64,000 nt of DNA from contig SAQR01000003.1 in assembly GCA_004020365.1 (NCBI GenBank), positions 218,461 to 282,460 on the forward strand, written 5' to 3'. The stretch comes from Mesorhizobium sp. GTDB lineage: Bacteria; Pseudomonadota; Alphaproteobacteria; Rhizobiales; Rhizobiaceae. A program made the position numbers and the translations under genes. Of this stretch, positions 62,737 through 64,000 are shown one piece after another (the stretch's first letter is position 1; every line of letters starts with the position of its first letter). A model generated the notes under the pieces. The model saw nothing but the letters and a program-made list of their open reading frames with translations. It did not search any database and was not told where the DNA came from.

Positions 62737-64000
62737 TCAGATAACCTTACCGGGATTCATGATGCCGGCCGGGTCGAAGGCCGTCTTCACCCTGCGCATC
62801 AGTTCGATCGCCATCGGCGGCGCTGTCGCGATCAATTCGTCCCGCTTCAGCTGGCCAATGCCGTGCTCGGCCGAGATCGAGCCGTGAAGGCTGCGCACCA
62901 CATCGTGCACGGCCTTGTTCATGGCGTGATAGAGCCGGAGAAACGCTTCGTCATCGCCGCCGATCGGCCGGGAGATGTTGTAGTGGAGATTGCCGTCGCC
63001 CATGTGGCCGAAACACACCTCGCGCGCACCGGGGCTGACCGATTGAACGGCGCCGGCCGCCTTTTCGATGAATTGCGGGATGGCCGCCACCGGCACAGAG
63101 ATGTCGTGCTTGATCGAGGCGCCTTCGGGCTTCTGCGCCTCGGGCAGCAGCTCGCGGAAATTCCAGAAGGCATCGCCCTGCGCGATGCTCGCCGCAATCA
63201 CTGCATCGCCGACGATCTCCTGCTCGAGGCCGGCTGAGAGCACCTCCTCGATGAGGGCCCTCGCATCCTCCGCCGAGCGACCCGAAGAGATCTGCATCAG
63301 CACATACCATGGCCAATCCCCGGACAGCGGCCGCACGACGCCCGGCGCGTGCAGAAGCGTAAAATCGTAGGGCCTCTGGCCGATCAGCTCGAAAGCAGTG
63401 AGCGCAGCACCGGCGCGATCCATCGCCAGGCTGAACAGGGACAGTGCCGCCTCAGGTGACGACAGGCCGGCAAAGGCCACCTCGCGCCCCTTGGGCTTTG
63501 GAAAAAGCTTGAGCACGGCGGCGGTGATGACGCCGAGCGTGCCTTCCGCGCCGATGAACAGGTTCTTCAGATCGTAACCGGTGTTGTCCTTCTTCAGCTT
63601 CCGCAGATCGTCGAACACCTCGCCGGTCGGCAGCACCACTTCGACGCCGAGGCACAGCTCACGCGCATTGCCATAGGCGAGCATGCCGGTGCCGCCGGCA
63701 TTGGAAGAGAGATTGCCGCCGATCTGGCAGGAGCCTTGCGCGGCAAGCGACAGCGGAAACAGCCGGTCGGCGGCATCGGCCGCTTCCTGCAGCGTCTGCA
63801 GGATGACCCCGGCCTCGACGGTGACCGTGTTGGACAGGACGTCGATCTCGCGGATGCGGTTCAGCCGCGACAGCGACAGCACGATCTGGCGGCCGGACGT
63901 GTCCGGCACCTGCGCGCCGACCAGCCCGGTGTTGCCGCTTTGCGGCACGACCGGCGTTCCCGTCTCGGTCGCCAGCTGCATGATGCGGCTGACCTCGTCG
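62737..64000 (-). CDS. FAD-linked oxidase (D-2-hydroxyglutarate/D-lactate dehydrogenase type), N-terminus off the right edge
   Basis: Flavoprotein that oxidises a D-2-hydroxyacid. At least 420 codons are present and the frame continues through the right edge. The FAD-binding PCMH domain shows VPQSGNTGLVGAQVPDTSGR, SLAAQGSCQIGGNLSSNAGG and NLFIGAEGTLGVITAAVLKL; the C-terminal domain has VCFGHMGDGNLHYNISRPIG and SISAEHGIGQLKRDELIATA, with the histidines that bind the hydroxyacid and metal. It lacks nothing in the visible part. The exact substrate (2-hydroxyglutarate, lactate or glycolate) cannot be fixed. Confidence 0.9.
   Translation of the reverse strand, partial: DEVSRIMQLATETGTPVVPQSGNTGLVGAQVPDTSGRQIVLSLSRLNRIREIDVLSNTVTVEAGVILQTLQEAADAADRLFPLSLAAQGSCQIGGNLSSNAGGTGMLAYGNARELCLGVEVVLPTGEVFDDLRKLKKDNTGYDLKNLFIGAEGTLGVITAAVLKLFPKPKGREVAFAGLSSPEAALSLFSLAMDRAGAALTAFELIGQRPYDFTLLHAPGVVRPLSGDWPWYVLMQISSGRSAEDARALIEEVLSAGLEQEIVGDAVIAASIAQGDAFWNFRELLPEAQKPEGASIKHDISVPVAAIPQFIEKAAGAVQSVSPGAREVCFGHMGDGNLHYNISRPIGGDDEAFLRLYHAMNKAVHDVVRSLHGSISAEHGIGQLKRDELIATAPPMAIELMRRVKTAFDPAGIMNPGKVI

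Overview
The window reads as chromosome of an alphaproteobacterium of the Rhizobiales, most probably a Mesorhizobium-like member of the Phyllobacteriaceae. The reasons are the high GC content, the rhizobial gene neighbourhoods (coxB/ialB/tldD; tlyA, dxs, xseB; dnaJ, fabI, histidine phosphatase, aroC, ribB; ubiA followed by a DUF6101 gene and a D-2-hydroxyacid oxidase) and three copies of an intergenic repeat of a type I associate with this group. The genus is an inference from memory of gene order and protein style; no search was run. No rRNA, tRNA, CRISPR array, integrase or transposase gene was seen.

Layout. 1-6.5 kb: coxB (cut by the window edge), ialB, tldD, a RES-Xre toxin-antitoxin pair, an RlmD-type RNA methyltransferase and tlyA. 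6.5-21.2 kb: accessory block with a GFA protein, azoR and its LysR regulator, DUF302/MFS/cupin genes with a second LysR regulator, bdhA and a patatin, then a seven-gene run that starts as a bufferin operon (bufA-bufB-bufC-bufD) and continues into a type II NADH dehydrogenase, a membrane class III nucleotide cyclase and a DUF3307 protein. 21.2-30.9 kb: housekeeping stretch with dxs, a pirin, xseB, an HDAC-family deacetylase, a TetR/MFS efflux pair with three operators, ribB with a decayed RibA domain, aroC and a DUF1344 gene.

30.9-38.4 kb: a luxR pseudogene, then DUF4956-VTC-phytase-like genes, a histidine kinase/response regulator pair, and an ECF sigma/anti-sigma pair. All three transcription units carry a pair of TCTAAYCT-type boxes exactly 22 bp apart, so they look like one regulon. 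38.45-49.87 kb: a block bounded by direct copies of the 3' end of the histidine phosphatase gene, as expected for an integrated island. It holds a LysE exporter, a secreted cytochrome c-like protein, two BTAD/SARP-type regulators, a stand-alone YcaO enzyme, an amidase-like protein with a probable active-site substitution, a HExxH protein, a membrane protein and a LOG-family enzyme.

49.8-64 kb: histidine phosphatase, fabI, a DnaJ/CbpA-type chaperone, a lipoprotein, pdxH, an RHH/ParE toxin-antitoxin pair with a palindromic operator, enoyl-CoA hydratase and acyl-CoA dehydrogenase, a GH25 muramidase, purD, an AbrB/PIN toxin-antitoxin pair, ubiA, a MITE-like inverted-repeat element, a DUF6101 gene and a partial FAD-linked oxidase cut by the right edge.

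The parts most worth attention are the extended bufferin operon, the 22-bp paired-box regulon around the VTC module, and the YcaO/SARP island.
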